Shown here: positions 16,417 to 25,830 of the stretch, piece after piece
How positions within the stretch are numbered: the first letter of the stretch is position 1
Layout: the number at the start of each line of letters is the position of its first letter
Assembly (NCBI GenBank): GCA_965205845.1
Contig: CBDBIG010000001.1
Coordinates: forward strand, 25,378-89,377
DNA: 64,000 nt
Direction of reading: 5' to 3'
Origin: CBDBIG01 sp965205845 [NCBI: bacterium]
Lineage (GTDB): Bacteria > SAR324
The notes under the pieces: generated by a model
Database searches by the model: none
Told to the model about the DNA's origin: nothing
What the model saw: only the letters and a program-made list of their open reading frames with translations
Made by a program: the position numbers and the translations under genes

Positions 16417-18507
16417 TTAAGGATTCTCACTTTTAGTGTCGACAGCAGCCCTGCGCGAAAGGCGCAAACGCCCCTGGCGATCGGGCTCAAGTACTTTCAC
16501 TTTCATCTTGTCGCCCACTTTGACGAGCTTGTCCAATTTTTCAACAAAGCCCTCCTGCCATTCTGAAACATGTACCAGGCCCTCTTGACCACGTATACGC
16601 ACAAACACACCAAAATCGCGTACTGACGTAACGACGCCCCCAAGAACATCGCCTATGTTGAGTTCCCCTGTAATATCCAAAATGGCTTGTTCTGCACCTT
16701 CTAAGGCACTTCGATTAGAGGCAAACACACGCACACGCCCGTCATCATTCACCTCAATACGGCAGCCATTCTTGCGTTGAATTTCCTGAATTACTTTGCC
16801 CCCAGGGCCAATCAAATCCCTCACACGGCGAGAAGGGATTTTGAGTATCAAAAACGCAGGGGCATGGGCCTTAACTTGCCTGGGTGGGTCGCTGATGACT
16901 TTGCCCATTTCCGTTAAAATGTGCTGCAAACCTGCCTTGGCTTGAGAGAGCGCTTTGGCAAGGGTTTCATCCGTGAGACTGCCCAGTTTGTTGTCCATTT
17001 GAATGGCAGTAATACCTCGGTCACTCCCCGCCAATTTAAAATCCATATCACCCAAATGGTCTTCCTCTCCCTGGATGTCGCTCAAAATCACCAACGCATC
17101 CCCCTCGCTTATCAGGCCCATTGCAATCCCTGCCACGGCATTCGAGAGAGGAACACCACCGTCGAGCAAGGCTAGTGTAGCACCGCAAACCGTGGCCATT
17201 GAGGAAGACCCATTCGACTCACTAATTTCGGAGAGCAAGCGTACGGTATAAGGAAAATTGGCTTCGCTGGGTAGCACAGGAGCTAAGGCACGGCGCGCCA
17301 AAGCACCGTGGCCCACTTCGCGCCGTCCAACTCCGCGCAATGGGCGGACCTCACCTACCGAATAAGGAGGGAAATTGTAGTGTAACATAAATCGTTGATA
17401 GGTCACCCCATCAAGACTTTCAATCAGTGCTCGGTCTTGCTCGGCACCCAAGGTCAAGCTCACCATCGCCTGGGTGTCACCGCGGGTAAATAAAGCAGAC
17501 CCATGGGTGCTGGGCAGCCAGTCGATCTCACACGCAATCGGACGAACGTCAGTGGGGCTTCGCCCATCGGCACGTTTTTTTTGTGAAAGCACCTGCTTTC
17601 GCATGAGTTTGCCTGCCAAGGCATGCAATACAGCATCTGCCTCGTTGGATCCTTCGCTCTGAGTAACGCCCGTCTCCATCTGAGCAAGGGAGGCTTGCAT
17701 GGCTTGTTCAAGTTTGTTTTTTCGCGCTCGTTTTTCGTATGTGTTCAATGCTTCAAGCAAAAGCGGCGTGGCAACCTCTTCTAACTTCACCGCAAATGCT
17801 GGCTTGGGCAGGGGAGGGAGGACGCGTTTTTCTCGACCCGCTTTTTTACGCAAGGCTTCAATTCCACCTAACAACGCTTTGGCTTGCTCGCTAGCAAAGC
17901 GCAATCCTACAAGGACCTCCCCCTCTGGCAGCTGCTGCGCACCCCCTTCAATCATCACAATACCCTCGTTGCGAGCACTCAAGGTGATATCTGCTTTGCT
18001 TTGCTTAAGCTCTTTTTGGGTGGGCAACGCTTGCCATTTTCCGTCTATGTGAGCCACACGCATTCCCGCAACAGGGCCTTGCCATGGAATAGCAGAGAGA
18101 TGCAAGGCCGCACTGGCACCCAAGATAGCCAGGATTGCCAAGTCGGCCTCTAAATCGGTACTAAGTACGGTAATAATAATCTGGGTTTCGTGGTTCCAGT
18201 GCTTGGGAAACAAAGGGCGCAAGGAACGGTCACATAAGCGGCTGATGAGAATTTCAGATTCTCTGGCACGCGTTTCGCGCCTAAAAATCCCCCCAGGGAT
18301 TCGCCCTCCAGCACTCATCTGTTCTCTATATTCCACGGACAAGGGCACAAAAGAGGCATTCGCAAGGGGCTGAGGATTGGCCGTAATGGCACACAACACC
18401 CTCGCATCACCCTCGCTTACCAACACCGCACTACTTGCCTGGCGCGCAATGCGCCCCGTTTCGAGGCCGATGGTACGACCCCCTACCTTTATTTCTACAG
18501 TATCCAT
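16417..18507 (-). CDS. pnp: Polyribonucleotide nucleotidyltransferase (PNPase)
   Basis: 3'-5' phosphorolytic exoribonuclease of the RNA degradosome. 696 aa from the ATG at 18507 (MDTVEIKVGGRTIGLETG); another ATG lies 12 nt upstream. Two RNase PH domains (first with GGRIPGGIFRRE, second with LGDMDFKLAGSDRGITAIQMD holding the phosphate/metal residues), then KH (LIGPGGKVIQEI) and S1 (FGVFVRIRGQEGLVHVSEW) domains. The usual upstream partner rpsO is absent; hrcA lies upstream on the same strand and an S1-only copy follows. Confidence 0.97.
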   Translation of the reverse strand: MDTVEIKVGGRTIGLETGRIARQASSAVLVSEGDARVLCAITANPQPLANASFVPLSVEYREQMSAGGRIPGGIFRRETRARESEILISRLCDRSLRPLFPKHWNHETQIIITVLSTDLEADLAILAILGASAALHLSAIPWQGPVAGMRVAHIDGKWQALPTQKELKQSKADITLSARNEGIVMIEGGAQQLPEGEVLVGLRFASEQAKALLGGIEALRKKAGREKRVLPPLPKPAFAVKLEEVATPLLLEALNTYEKRARKNKLEQAMQASLAQMETGVTQSEGSNEADAVLHALAGKLMRKQVLSQKKRADGRSPTDVRPIACEIDWLPSTHGSALFTRGDTQAMVSLTLGAEQDRALIESLDGVTYQRFMLHYNFPPYSVGEVRPLRGVGRREVGHGALARRALAPVLPSEANFPYTVRLLSEISESNGSSSMATVCGATLALLDGGVPLSNAVAGIAMGLISEGDALVILSDIQGEEDHLGDMDFKLAGSDRGITAIQMDNKLGSLTDETLAKALSQAKAGLQHILTEMGKVISDPPRQVKAHAPAFLILKIPSRRVRDLIGPGGKVIQEIQRKNGCRIEVNDDGRVRVFASNRSALEGAEQAILDITGELNIGDVLGGVVTSVRDFGVFVRIRGQEGLVHVSEWQEGFVEKLDKLVKVGDKMKVKVLEPDRQGRLRLSRRAAVDTKSENP

Positions 18508-18757
18508 GGACCTTTTCATTTTGTTAATCGCACACCATTTTCTATTCTTTGGTCCTTTGTGCCTGCAAGGCTTTTTCAAAGCGCCGCACCGCCGCCGCTT
18601 CCCCTTGCCTGTAAGCAGTGAGCCAAACACCAACTACGAGTATGCTAATAGCTACGAGGTGAATAGCAAGTAAAAACATGAGGTGGTCTATAAAGAAAGC
18701 GCGATAAGCGGGTGATAGCGCGTAAAAGGATTAAAAGAGGACGTTTGCCTGCATGGA

Positions 18758-19825
18758 TCACACTTTATAAGAGCGGTTGTCTGCCTCTATCTTGGCCAAA
18801 GAGTTGTCCAAAAAACTTGCGGTTTTCCCTGTTAGGCCGAGTATTTGGGTGTAATTCATCCATAAAGGGCCAAACACCAACAACCATCCCTTCCAGCTTA
18901 CGCCGCCAAAAGGGTGTCCGACAACTGCAAAAGGATCAAGTCCGTCAACCCGCAGTTCATTGCCCAAAGAAATACGCCCCGTTGAAAGTTGCCTGCCTCG
19001 CAAAAGGGCTTGAACCAAAGGTTCGGGGTTAGAAAGCAGGTGGAGCACCCGGAGCATGCGTACAGAATCGGCACACTCTTCCCACGTGTGTACATACTCT
19101 TGGCCCCAAAGTTTGTATTCTGATTCATCCCCCCAAGTAAAGGCATTGCGCAGCATCCGAAACACAGCACCTAGCGATTGCGTGCTGCCCAGAACTTCTT
19201 GGGGTTCGCCGCTCATGATATCTTCTCGAATAGTTTCAATTGACAGTCCACGATAGCGCTGGCACAAAAATGCTTGAACCTCATCCAATAAATCAGGCGG
19301 AAACAGCTGCGAAGGTTTGATGAGTTTGCTCCACAAACGGCCAAACAAGGTGTGTATCACCACCAGCACTTGATTTCCAGGGGCTGCAGACAAGCGCACC
19401 CAGTCCAGCAAATGGCCTTCCTTTGACCCAAGCCACGCAATGCATACAAGGTGGCTTTCAGCGGCTAAAAAATGTCCCACATGCCTAAGCAACGATTCCA
19501 ACCGCAAAACTTCTTCGTTGTTTGCCACGGATTGAGCACAGGAGGGAGGGAGGGCAACCTTGGATTCCATTTTTTTTTCACGCATGCGCGTGATATAAAT
19601 GGCATAGGCTTTTTGAGTTGGGACACGACCACGGGACACGCCTTCGGTGGTCAGCAAACCATCGGTACTCAAATCTTCCATTAAATTGCGAATGGTGGTT
19701 GCAGAAAGAGCGAGTTGGGAAATTTTAGACAACGTACGCGCACTTACCGCCCTGTGCCACTGCATGTGGTGCTGGACTATTTCCTCCAACAAGGTCATCT
19801 CTCTATGGGTCTGCTCATCTTCCAT
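18758..19825 (-). CDS. hrcA: Heat-inducible transcription repressor HrcA
   Basis: Repressor that binds the CIRCE operator of chaperone genes. About 355 aa from the ATG at 19825 (MEDEQTHREMTLLEEIVQHH), with AAGGTG upstream. N-terminal winged helix: RTLSKISQLALSATTIRNLM, DLSTDGLLTTEGVSRGRVPT. GAF-like middle (residues about 95-240) and the C-terminal segment NPEPLVQALL, ISLGNELRVDGLDPFAVV, with GPLWMNYTQILGL near the end, all family features. It is not next to grpE/dnaK as usual but upstream of pnp. I see no obvious CIRCE in front of it. Confidence 0.85.
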   Translation of the reverse strand: MEDEQTHREMTLLEEIVQHHMQWHRAVSARTLSKISQLALSATTIRNLMEDLSTDGLLTTEGVSRGRVPTQKAYAIYITRMREKKMESKVALPPSCAQSVANNEEVLRLESLLRHVGHFLAAESHLVCIAWLGSKEGHLLDWVRLSAAPGNQVLVVIHTLFGRLWSKLIKPSQLFPPDLLDEVQAFLCQRYRGLSIETIREDIMSGEPQEVLGSTQSLGAVFRMLRNAFTWGDESEYKLWGQEYVHTWEECADSVRMLRVLHLLSNPEPLVQALLRGRQLSTGRISLGNELRVDGLDPFAVVGHPFGGVSWKGWLLVFGPLWMNYTQILGLTGKTASFLDNSLAKIEADNRSYKV

Positions 19826-20020
19826 CAAACAGCACCTTTGGGCAAAAGGCAACGCGCGTGCCTATCCGCTTTTTAAGAGGGTAAGGGTTGGTTTCTTTCT
19901 TGACTCGACGCATACCACGGCTGTACGCATGGCCGCTGCGTTTGTAAAAGACGGGTTTACGCCACTCTTTAGGTAGTTAAATACCAAACCACGGCACACA
20001 ATGCAATGGAAACGGATACG

Positions 20021-20416
20021 CTATATTTTTTTAAATTTCGGTAAGGTAATTTTATCGCTTACTTTTTCAAACACCACCTCAACGCGCTGGCCTATTCGCA
20101 CACTGTCCACATCCGTGGTTTGAATATTGCTTAGCATCCGGGGGCCCTCTGCTAGGTCTATCAACGCCACCACAAAAGGGACTTGTGCTTGAAAGGCGGG
20201 CCCTGCGCGGTGACACACCGTAAAACTGTACACCTCACCCTTGCCACTCACCTGCTTCCATTCAAGGTTGTCAGAAAAACAATGGGGGCATAACGCACGG
20301 GGGTAAAAAATGTACTTCTCGCAATTGGGGCATTGTTGCACCATCAATTTCTCGTTTTTTGCACCATCCCAGTAGGGCTTTGTTTCTTCGTTTATGACTG
20401 GCAGCGGTCTGTCCAT
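20021..20416 (-). CDS. DUF35 zinc-ribbon/OB-fold protein, partner of the thiolase-like protein
   Basis: 131 aa. Rubredoxin-like zinc ribbon with Cys29, Cys32, Cys43 and Cys46 (CPNC, CPHC), then an OB fold (GKGEVYSFTVCHRAG, then PFVVALIDLAEGPRMLSNI). DUF35 proteins form complexes with thiolase-superfamily enzymes and deliver or gate acyl-CoA substrates. It lies 74 nt downstream of such a gene on the same strand, so the two probably act together. Confidence 0.85.
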   Translation of the reverse strand: MDRPLPVINEETKPYWDGAKNEKLMVQQCPNCEKYIFYPRALCPHCFSDNLEWKQVSGKGEVYSFTVCHRAGPAFQAQVPFVVALIDLAEGPRMLSNIQTTDVDSVRIGQRVEVVFEKVSDKITLPKFKKI

Positions 20417-20489
20417 AAAGCAGTGTTTAACGCCCTTTTATGCAAAATGAAAGAAAATCATGGCCACCCCACAAACAGCAAGGCAGTTT

Positions 20490-21662
20490 TTAGGAGGTAG
20501 TTAAAATGCAGGTGGCCGTGCTTGAAAGGACCCCACCTGTGCCATGCACCAAGGCAATTTTTGGGGCGTTTTTAATCTGGCGCTCCCCTGCTTCTCCACG
20601 CAGTTGGCGGACCGCCTCAATTAGCAAAAAAATACCATACATCCCTGGGTGGCAGAATGAAAGACCACCTCCGTTGGTGTTCATTGGGAAATCGCCACCC
20701 GGCGCAGTGCGCTGCTTGGAAACAAAATCGCCGCCCTCACCTGCTTTGCAAAAGCCTAGCGATTCTAGGGTAAGCAGGACAGTAATCGTAAAACTGTCAT
20801 AAATCTCGGCAACATCAATATCACCATGGGTTATCCCTGCCATTTCCATAGCAAGAGGCCCCGTGCGCGCCGCTCCCGTTATTGTGACGTCATCCATAGC
20901 CTGAATGGTAGCATGGGTGGTGGTTTCCGCATAACCGCGTACATAAATGGGCTTCACGGGCAAATCCTTGGCACGCTCTTCGGTGGTCATAATCACTGCG
21001 CCACCACCATCGGTGATGAGACAGCAATCAAGCAAATGCAACGGACTTGTAATCATTTGGCTATTGAGGACGTCGTCGATACGCAACGGTTCGCGATAGC
21101 ATGCTTCTGGGTTAAGTGAAGCCCATGCACGGGTGGCAACAGCAATTTCTGCCAATTGCTCGCTGGTGGTACCATATTGATGCATATGGCGCATGGCCGC
21201 CATGGCATAGGCACCTACTGGGGTGGGCATGCCATAAGGCGTTTCAAACTGTAAAGTAAATGCGGGGGCGCGCCCCCCCAGGCTTCTTTCGCTAAGCGAA
21301 CGCTGGGTGCTACCATAGGTAATGAGGGCGGTCTCGCAATAGCCCGCTTGAATAGCCAATGCAGCGTGCGCAGTGTGTGCCTCAAAGGAGGAGCCTCCTA
21401 TTTGCGTACCGTCAAGTAGTCTTATTTGGTTCGAAATTCCCAGATATTCCGCAAGGGTTAAGGTCATCATCGAACCCGCCCCTGGAACACCCCACATCCC
21501 TGCAGAAAATAACCCGTTGATTTCTTTAAAACCAAGGCCACTTTCAGCCAGGGCGGCTTTTGCACAACGCGCTTGAATCTCTAATGCATTCCAACCAGGC
21601 ACCCTGCCTTTTATGGTGGGTGCTTGTGCAACACCTATAATAACAGGGTCTCTTGCAGACAC
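20490..21662 (-). CDS. Thiolase-fold acyl-CoA enzyme (SCP-x/Ltp2-like)
   Basis: 390 aa, thiolase superfamily of the lipid-transfer/SCP-x branch. Family features: IIGVAQAP start, GDIDVAEIYDSFTITVLLTLE, MNTNGGGLSFCHPGMYG and HGTGG near the end. At the position of the usual nucleophilic cysteine (NxCASG in biosynthetic or degradative thiolases) it reads GTQIGGSSFEAHT (residues 85-97), so the Cys is missing. That is also true of Ltp2-type proteins, which with a DUF35 partner act as aldolases on acyl-CoA esters; the DUF35 gene follows here. Start is a GTG at 21662, with AGGAG 12 nt upstream. Substrate unknown. Confidence 0.85.
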   Translation of the reverse strand: MSARDPVIIGVAQAPTIKGRVPGWNALEIQARCAKAALAESGLGFKEINGLFSAGMWGVPGAGSMMTLTLAEYLGISNQIRLLDGTQIGGSSFEAHTAHAALAIQAGYCETALITYGSTQRSLSERSLGGRAPAFTLQFETPYGMPTPVGAYAMAAMRHMHQYGTTSEQLAEIAVATRAWASLNPEACYREPLRIDDVLNSQMITSPLHLLDCCLITDGGGAVIMTTEERAKDLPVKPIYVRGYAETTTHATIQAMDDVTITGAARTGPLAMEMAGITHGDIDVAEIYDSFTITVLLTLESLGFCKAGEGGDFVSKQRTAPGGDFPMNTNGGGLSFCHPGMYGIFLLIEAVRQLRGEAGERQIKNAPKIALVHGTGGVLSSTATCILTTS

Positions 21663-21702
21663 TTTTGCATCGGTCTCCTTTTTTTAAACCTATTAGTTCG
21701 CG

Positions 21703-22959
21703 TTAGCGCCCATGCCATGTTTTACAAAGCCGCGAATCACCAATGGGTAAAATCGGAGACTTCCCTAAAAACCAAAACAGCGACAAGAAAAACACCCCTG
21801 CAAAACCACCCGTTAGAAAAATCTCAATCCAGCCAAAAACAAAACTTGGATGATCTGAAATGCGGTCTTGAATGGAGGGAACAATAAGCAGATAATGCGC
21901 CCACCATTGGCCAAGAAACAACACACCCGCGATCCAAGATGCAATCCGTGGGGAGCGGCAAATGGTACGTGGCATGAGGCTAAGAAACGGGAGCACAAAC
22001 AGCAAAATCACTAAAATCCAAAACAACGGGCGCCAAGGGGTGTTTGAGATGGATCTCGTAACCAAAAAGGGGGTTTCTTCAGGCAGGTTTGCATACCAAA
22101 TCACAATGTATTGTGAAAATACCATATAGGTATATAGCATGGCCGTTCCAAAGGTTAGCTTGGCTAAATCGTTAAAGCGATTAAGGGTGATGTACTCAGC
22201 AAAAGCGGGATACTTACGCAACCATGCGGATAAAATAAGCATGAGCGCTAAAGCAGAGTACAAATTACCCACAATAAAAAAGACCCCGAACAGGGTGCTA
22301 AACCATTCTTGATCGAGCGACATGATGTAGTCAAAGGCTACCATGGTAAAAACGAGCGCATGCAACATAATCAGTACGGGGGCCATGCAACGCGCTTTGA
22401 GGGCTAATGCATCCGCTTGGGTGCTGTGATCGTAATCTTTCAGAACACGACTGACAAAAGCCCCGCCCCATTCTGGAACTATTTTGCGGGCCTCGGCCAA
22501 ATCGGGGCGCATGGCATTGCGCACATAAAACCAAGTAAAACCAAACACAATAAGGAGGCCGATGGCATTGCGCCAAGCAAAAAAAGTAAGGTTCAAATAG
22601 CCTTTTTTCGCCTCGATGGGGTGGGAAACCCATTCATAGAGTTCATTTGCGCCAAACAAGACAACCATAAAAGCGAGGAATGCAAAGGGCATGAACCCCA
22701 TGAAACTCTCCGAAATTCGCTTAAAAGGGCGGCCCCAGCGCGAATCGGTAACCTGCCAAATGGCAGAGAGCAAAACACCTGCTTGCGCCATCCCCCCCCA
22801 AAACACAGCATTAATCAAAACTGCTTGCCATGTACGCAGCGATTGCTCAAAGACAAAACCAGCGACAAACGTCGCCATACCAATCATAGTGAGCCCCCAC
22901 AACACGACACGCCAACCCGTGGGTGGGCCAATGTTGGACTGCTCCAGAATATCCTTCAT
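21703..22959 (-). CDS. actF: Alternative complex III subunit F (ActF), NrfD-like membrane protein
   Basis: Membrane subunit of the quinol:electron-acceptor oxidoreductase that replaces the bc1 complex. About 418 aa from the ATG at 22959 (MKDILEQSNIGPPTGWRVVL), about ten hydrophobic segments. It lines up with ActC in topology but is more divergent; conserved-looking pieces are MQSGLLSAIWQ-like GVLLSAIWQVTDSRW, WRNAIGLLIVFGFTWFYVRN and FDYIMSLDQEWFSTLFGVFF. Last gene of the act operon. Confidence 0.85.
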   Translation of the reverse strand: MKDILEQSNIGPPTGWRVVLWGLTMIGMATFVAGFVFEQSLRTWQAVLINAVFWGGMAQAGVLLSAIWQVTDSRWGRPFKRISESFMGFMPFAFLAFMVVLFGANELYEWVSHPIEAKKGYLNLTFFAWRNAIGLLIVFGFTWFYVRNAMRPDLAEARKIVPEWGGAFVSRVLKDYDHSTQADALALKARCMAPVLIMLHALVFTMVAFDYIMSLDQEWFSTLFGVFFIVGNLYSALALMLILSAWLRKYPAFAEYITLNRFNDLAKLTFGTAMLYTYMVFSQYIVIWYANLPEETPFLVTRSISNTPWRPLFWILVILLFVLPFLSLMPRTICRSPRIASWIAGVLFLGQWWAHYLLIVPSIQDRISDHPSFVFGWIEIFLTGGFAGVFFLSLFWFLGKSPILPIGDSRLCKTWHGR

Positions 22960-23073
22960 GGGGTGTTTATTTCTTAGCCTTAAAAGTTTCAAAATGCATG
23001 GGTTTGTTTGTTTTTATAATTTGTCTTGGCCGTTTAGACAAGTTGTCTGGCCACGACCACGTGATTCGATCAG

Positions 23074-23763
23074 CTAATTTTTGAATCCACCTTTTTTAAG
23101 GTAATTGACAATATCCCAACGCTCCTGACGGGTGGTTTGCGGTCCAAATTGTGGCATGTAACCCCCACCATAGCGAATTTTGTTGTATATATGGGCTTCC
23201 GAAAGCAAATCAATCAATCCGCCCAAAGGCGGCGCGGGCATACCCAGTTTGGCAACCTTGCCCAACGATTTGCCATCGGTGTGATGGCACGGTGTGCAAT
23301 ATCTACCAAACAAAGCTTTCCCACGTTTGAGGGAATTGGCATCCGCTTTGGTGGGGTTTGTGGGAACTAGGTCACGTAACAATTTTTCGCCGCGCAATGC
23401 TGTTGCCGGAATAACGGGCTCGTATCCCACACGCGGGACCGAATCTGTGGGAAATGTTTGAATGCTGCCCTCTTCCTGGGGTTTAAGGTGCGGCATATTG
23501 TACATGTCTAAAAACCATGCCCATTCTTTGCCATCAAACCACGGCTGCTTCAGGTCGTAGCCTTGGTATTCTGTGGGTTCACGCGAAGGTGCCACAGCAA
23601 TAACCGCTGCGGTAGTAAACACCCCCAATACCAAAAGTCCAACCAAACAACCCGCCAAATACCACGCGGAAGGATTTTTTGCGGGGGCCTCAGTAACTGT
23701 GCATTGTTGATTGATGGCGTGTTTGCTTGTTTTTAACGGGCGGTCATTTTTTTTAAAACTCAT
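23074..23763 (-). CDS. actE: Alternative complex III subunit E (ActE), monoheme cytochrome c
   Basis: Membrane-anchored c-type cytochrome of ACIII. About 229 aa from the ATG at 23763 (MSFKKNDRPL), overlapping the end of actD by 11 nt. One transmembrane anchor at about residues 34-58 (AWYLAGCLVGLLVLGVFTTA), heme motif CTPCH at 156-160 and a probable axial methionine in GGGYMPQFG. Ends KKGGFKN. Confidence 0.9.
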   Translation of the reverse strand: MSFKKNDRPLKTSKHAINQQCTVTEAPAKNPSAWYLAGCLVGLLVLGVFTTAAVIAVAPSREPTEYQGYDLKQPWFDGKEWAWFLDMYNMPHLKPQEEGSIQTFPTDSVPRVGYEPVIPATALRGEKLLRDLVPTNPTKADANSLKRGKALFGRYCTPCHHTDGKSLGKVAKLGMPAPPLGGLIDLLSEAHIYNKIRYGGGYMPQFGPQTTRQERWDIVNYLKKGGFKN

Positions 23764-24277
23764 GTACAACCTCCTCAGCAAAATGCCGTTTCATAAGTGC
23801 TTCTATTTTGGGCGCATCTTTTTTTTCGCATTCGACGGTAACGCCAAAGCGATCCAATGAAAAGCGCTGATAACTCGTAAACGCTGTCGATTTTGGAAGA
23901 GGTGATTTTTTGATCTCTAAAAAACCCAGTAAGAAAATTCCCACAGCAGTGCTAAGTCCACCAATGAGGACCATCAATTCAAACCCAATCACACTAAAGG
24001 CGGGGATGCTCACAATTGGTTTTTGGCTGACTGGAAGCACCCAATCAAGGGAGGTCCAAGTAGGTAACCCGTAACCAAAAAAAATGCCCAACATCCCCCC
24101 AACCAAAGCGATAAAGGGAATTTTGCTTTGTGGATTGCCCAAAGCCTGATCTAATTCATACCGTGGGCAAGGAGATAGCGCACCACACTTTTTTCCTTCT
24201 TTACGCATTGCTTTAATCACAAATGCAGCTTCGTCCAAATGGGGAAACGTCCCCCAAACACCCTCAAATTGTGCCAT
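23753..24277 (-). CDS. actD: Alternative complex III subunit D (ActD, DUF3341)
   Basis: Membrane subunit D, 174 aa. MAQFEGVWGTFPHLDEAAFV is a typical ActD start. Two transmembrane helices (IPFIALVGGMLGIFFGYGLP and FELMVLIGGLSTAVGIFLLG) follow the motif CPRYELDQALG. Soluble C-terminal domain ends VVHEF. Overlaps actE, so translation is probably coupled. Confidence 0.9.
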   Translation of the reverse strand: MAQFEGVWGTFPHLDEAAFVIKAMRKEGKKCGALSPCPRYELDQALGNPQSKIPFIALVGGMLGIFFGYGLPTWTSLDWVLPVSQKPIVSIPAFSVIGFELMVLIGGLSTAVGIFLLGFLEIKKSPLPKSTAFTSYQRFSLDRFGVTVECEKKDAPKIEALMKRHFAEEVVHEF

Positions 24278-24320
24278 ATGGTTTTACTCTAGCCTTGATA
24301 CTTCGAACATGATGCAAACT

Positions 24321-25700
24321 TTACTTTAAATGGACCGCTTTTTTCCTCAACGGGGGATCCAAACCTTCTTTTACCTCAGAAATGGCCAACGCAGGCATGG
24401 CACGAACAAAAATAGTAAACAAAGTGAAAAAGAAACCAAAGCTTCCTACAGTAATTCCAAATTCAATAATGGTTGGCCAATAAGACCCCCAATTGGCGGG
24501 GTTAAAATCGCGCTGCAGCGAACTGACAACAATGTTAAAGCGCTCAAACCACATCCCAATATTAATTAAAATAGAAATAACAAACAACGCAACCGCATTA
24601 TTCCGGATTTTCCAACGCCACAAGGGTATGGGGGCAATCACATTACAAAACACCATTAAGAAAAAAGCAATTTGAGGAAAACCAATAGCACCCGCATGTT
24701 TTACGGGGTCTAGGCTCCCTGGCTCACCGAAAGGACGAAAATAGAACAATGCCTTTTCAAACGGCACCCCGCTGTAGTAGGCGATAAAAAACTCGGTGCC
24801 GTAGGCATAACCCACAATGCACGAGGTAAACAAAATAACCTTAGCCATACTTTGGAGTACATGGTCGGTGATGTACTTTTTCCAACCAAATACCATTCGC
24901 ATGGGAATGACAATGGTAATCACCATGGCAAGCCCAGAAAAAATGGCCCCCGCCACAAAATAAGGGGCAAAAATGGTGGTGTGCCAACCTGGAATAAGCG
25001 ACATGGCAAAATCCCAAGAGACGATAGAGTGTACCGAAAACACCAAAGGGGTGGCGAAAGCAGCAAGCAGCAAGTAACCGCGTGCGTAGTGCAGCCATTG
25101 CTGATAGGAGTTGTTCCAGCCAATGGATAACATCTTATAAATCAACTTGCGCAATCCCTTGGCTTCATCACGCATAGCAGCCAAGTCGGGAATAAGCCCG
25201 ATGATAAAAAAGGTTACCGAAATGGTAAGGTAGGTGCTAACAGCAAACACGTCCCACACCAAAGGCGATTTAAAGTTAACCCAAAGCAAGCGTTGGTTAG
25301 GGTAAGGAATAAGCCAGTAGGCATACCACACACGCCCCACGTGTAACAACGGAAACAGCCCCGCCGTCATCACTGCAAAGACGGTCATGGCTTCTGCCGC
25401 ACGATACACAGGCGCACGCCAAGGGGCACGGGTAAGAAAAAACACAGCAGAAATCAGGGTGCCTGCATGGCCAATTCCAATCCAAAAAACAAAGTTGGTG
25501 ATGTACACCCCCCAACCCACGGGGTGACTAATCCCACTTAAACCAAGGCCGACATCAATTTGAATGGCCCAACTGACGGCACCCACCGCGAGCATGGTCA
25601 CAAACCCAATTACCAGCAAAAAGTAGGCTGGCTTTGGGCGCTCTAATGTTCTGAGAACGTCTTTGTTCACATCAGCATACGAGATCGGGGCAGTAGTCAC
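24321..25700 (-). CDS. actC: Alternative complex III subunit C (ActC), NrfD/PsrC-like quinol-binding membrane protein
   Basis: 459 aa, about ten transmembrane helices; the NrfD/PsrC-family subunit that binds menaquinol or ubiquinol. Features: ISHPVGWGVYITNFVFWIGI with GHAGTLISA, WRAPVYRAAEAMTVFAVMT, HSIVSWDFAMSLIPGWHTTI and WFERFNIVVSSL. Start is a GTG at 25700, with AAAGGA upstream. In most act operons actC directly follows actB; here 1.1 kb separates them. Confidence 0.93.
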   Translation of the reverse strand: MTTAPISYADVNKDVLRTLERPKPAYFLLVIGFVTMLAVGAVSWAIQIDVGLGLSGISHPVGWGVYITNFVFWIGIGHAGTLISAVFFLTRAPWRAPVYRAAEAMTVFAVMTAGLFPLLHVGRVWYAYWLIPYPNQRLLWVNFKSPLVWDVFAVSTYLTISVTFFIIGLIPDLAAMRDEAKGLRKLIYKMLSIGWNNSYQQWLHYARGYLLLAAFATPLVFSVHSIVSWDFAMSLIPGWHTTIFAPYFVAGAIFSGLAMVITIVIPMRMVFGWKKYITDHVLQSMAKVILFTSCIVGYAYGTEFFIAYYSGVPFEKALFYFRPFGEPGSLDPVKHAGAIGFPQIAFFLMVFCNVIAPIPLWRWKIRNNAVALFVISILINIGMWFERFNIVVSSLQRDFNPANWGSYWPTIIEFGITVGSFGFFFTLFTIFVRAMPALAISEVKEGLDPPLRKKAVHLK

Positions 25701-25830
25701 GATGATCCTTTATTTCCTTTTCTAGTAGGGCAATCTTCAATTTATTTCGAATGCTTCGACGATTATCAAAACCGCAGCAACGGTTACAAGCATCCATTTG
25801 CGATTCGCTTATTGTACAAATCAAACCTAT

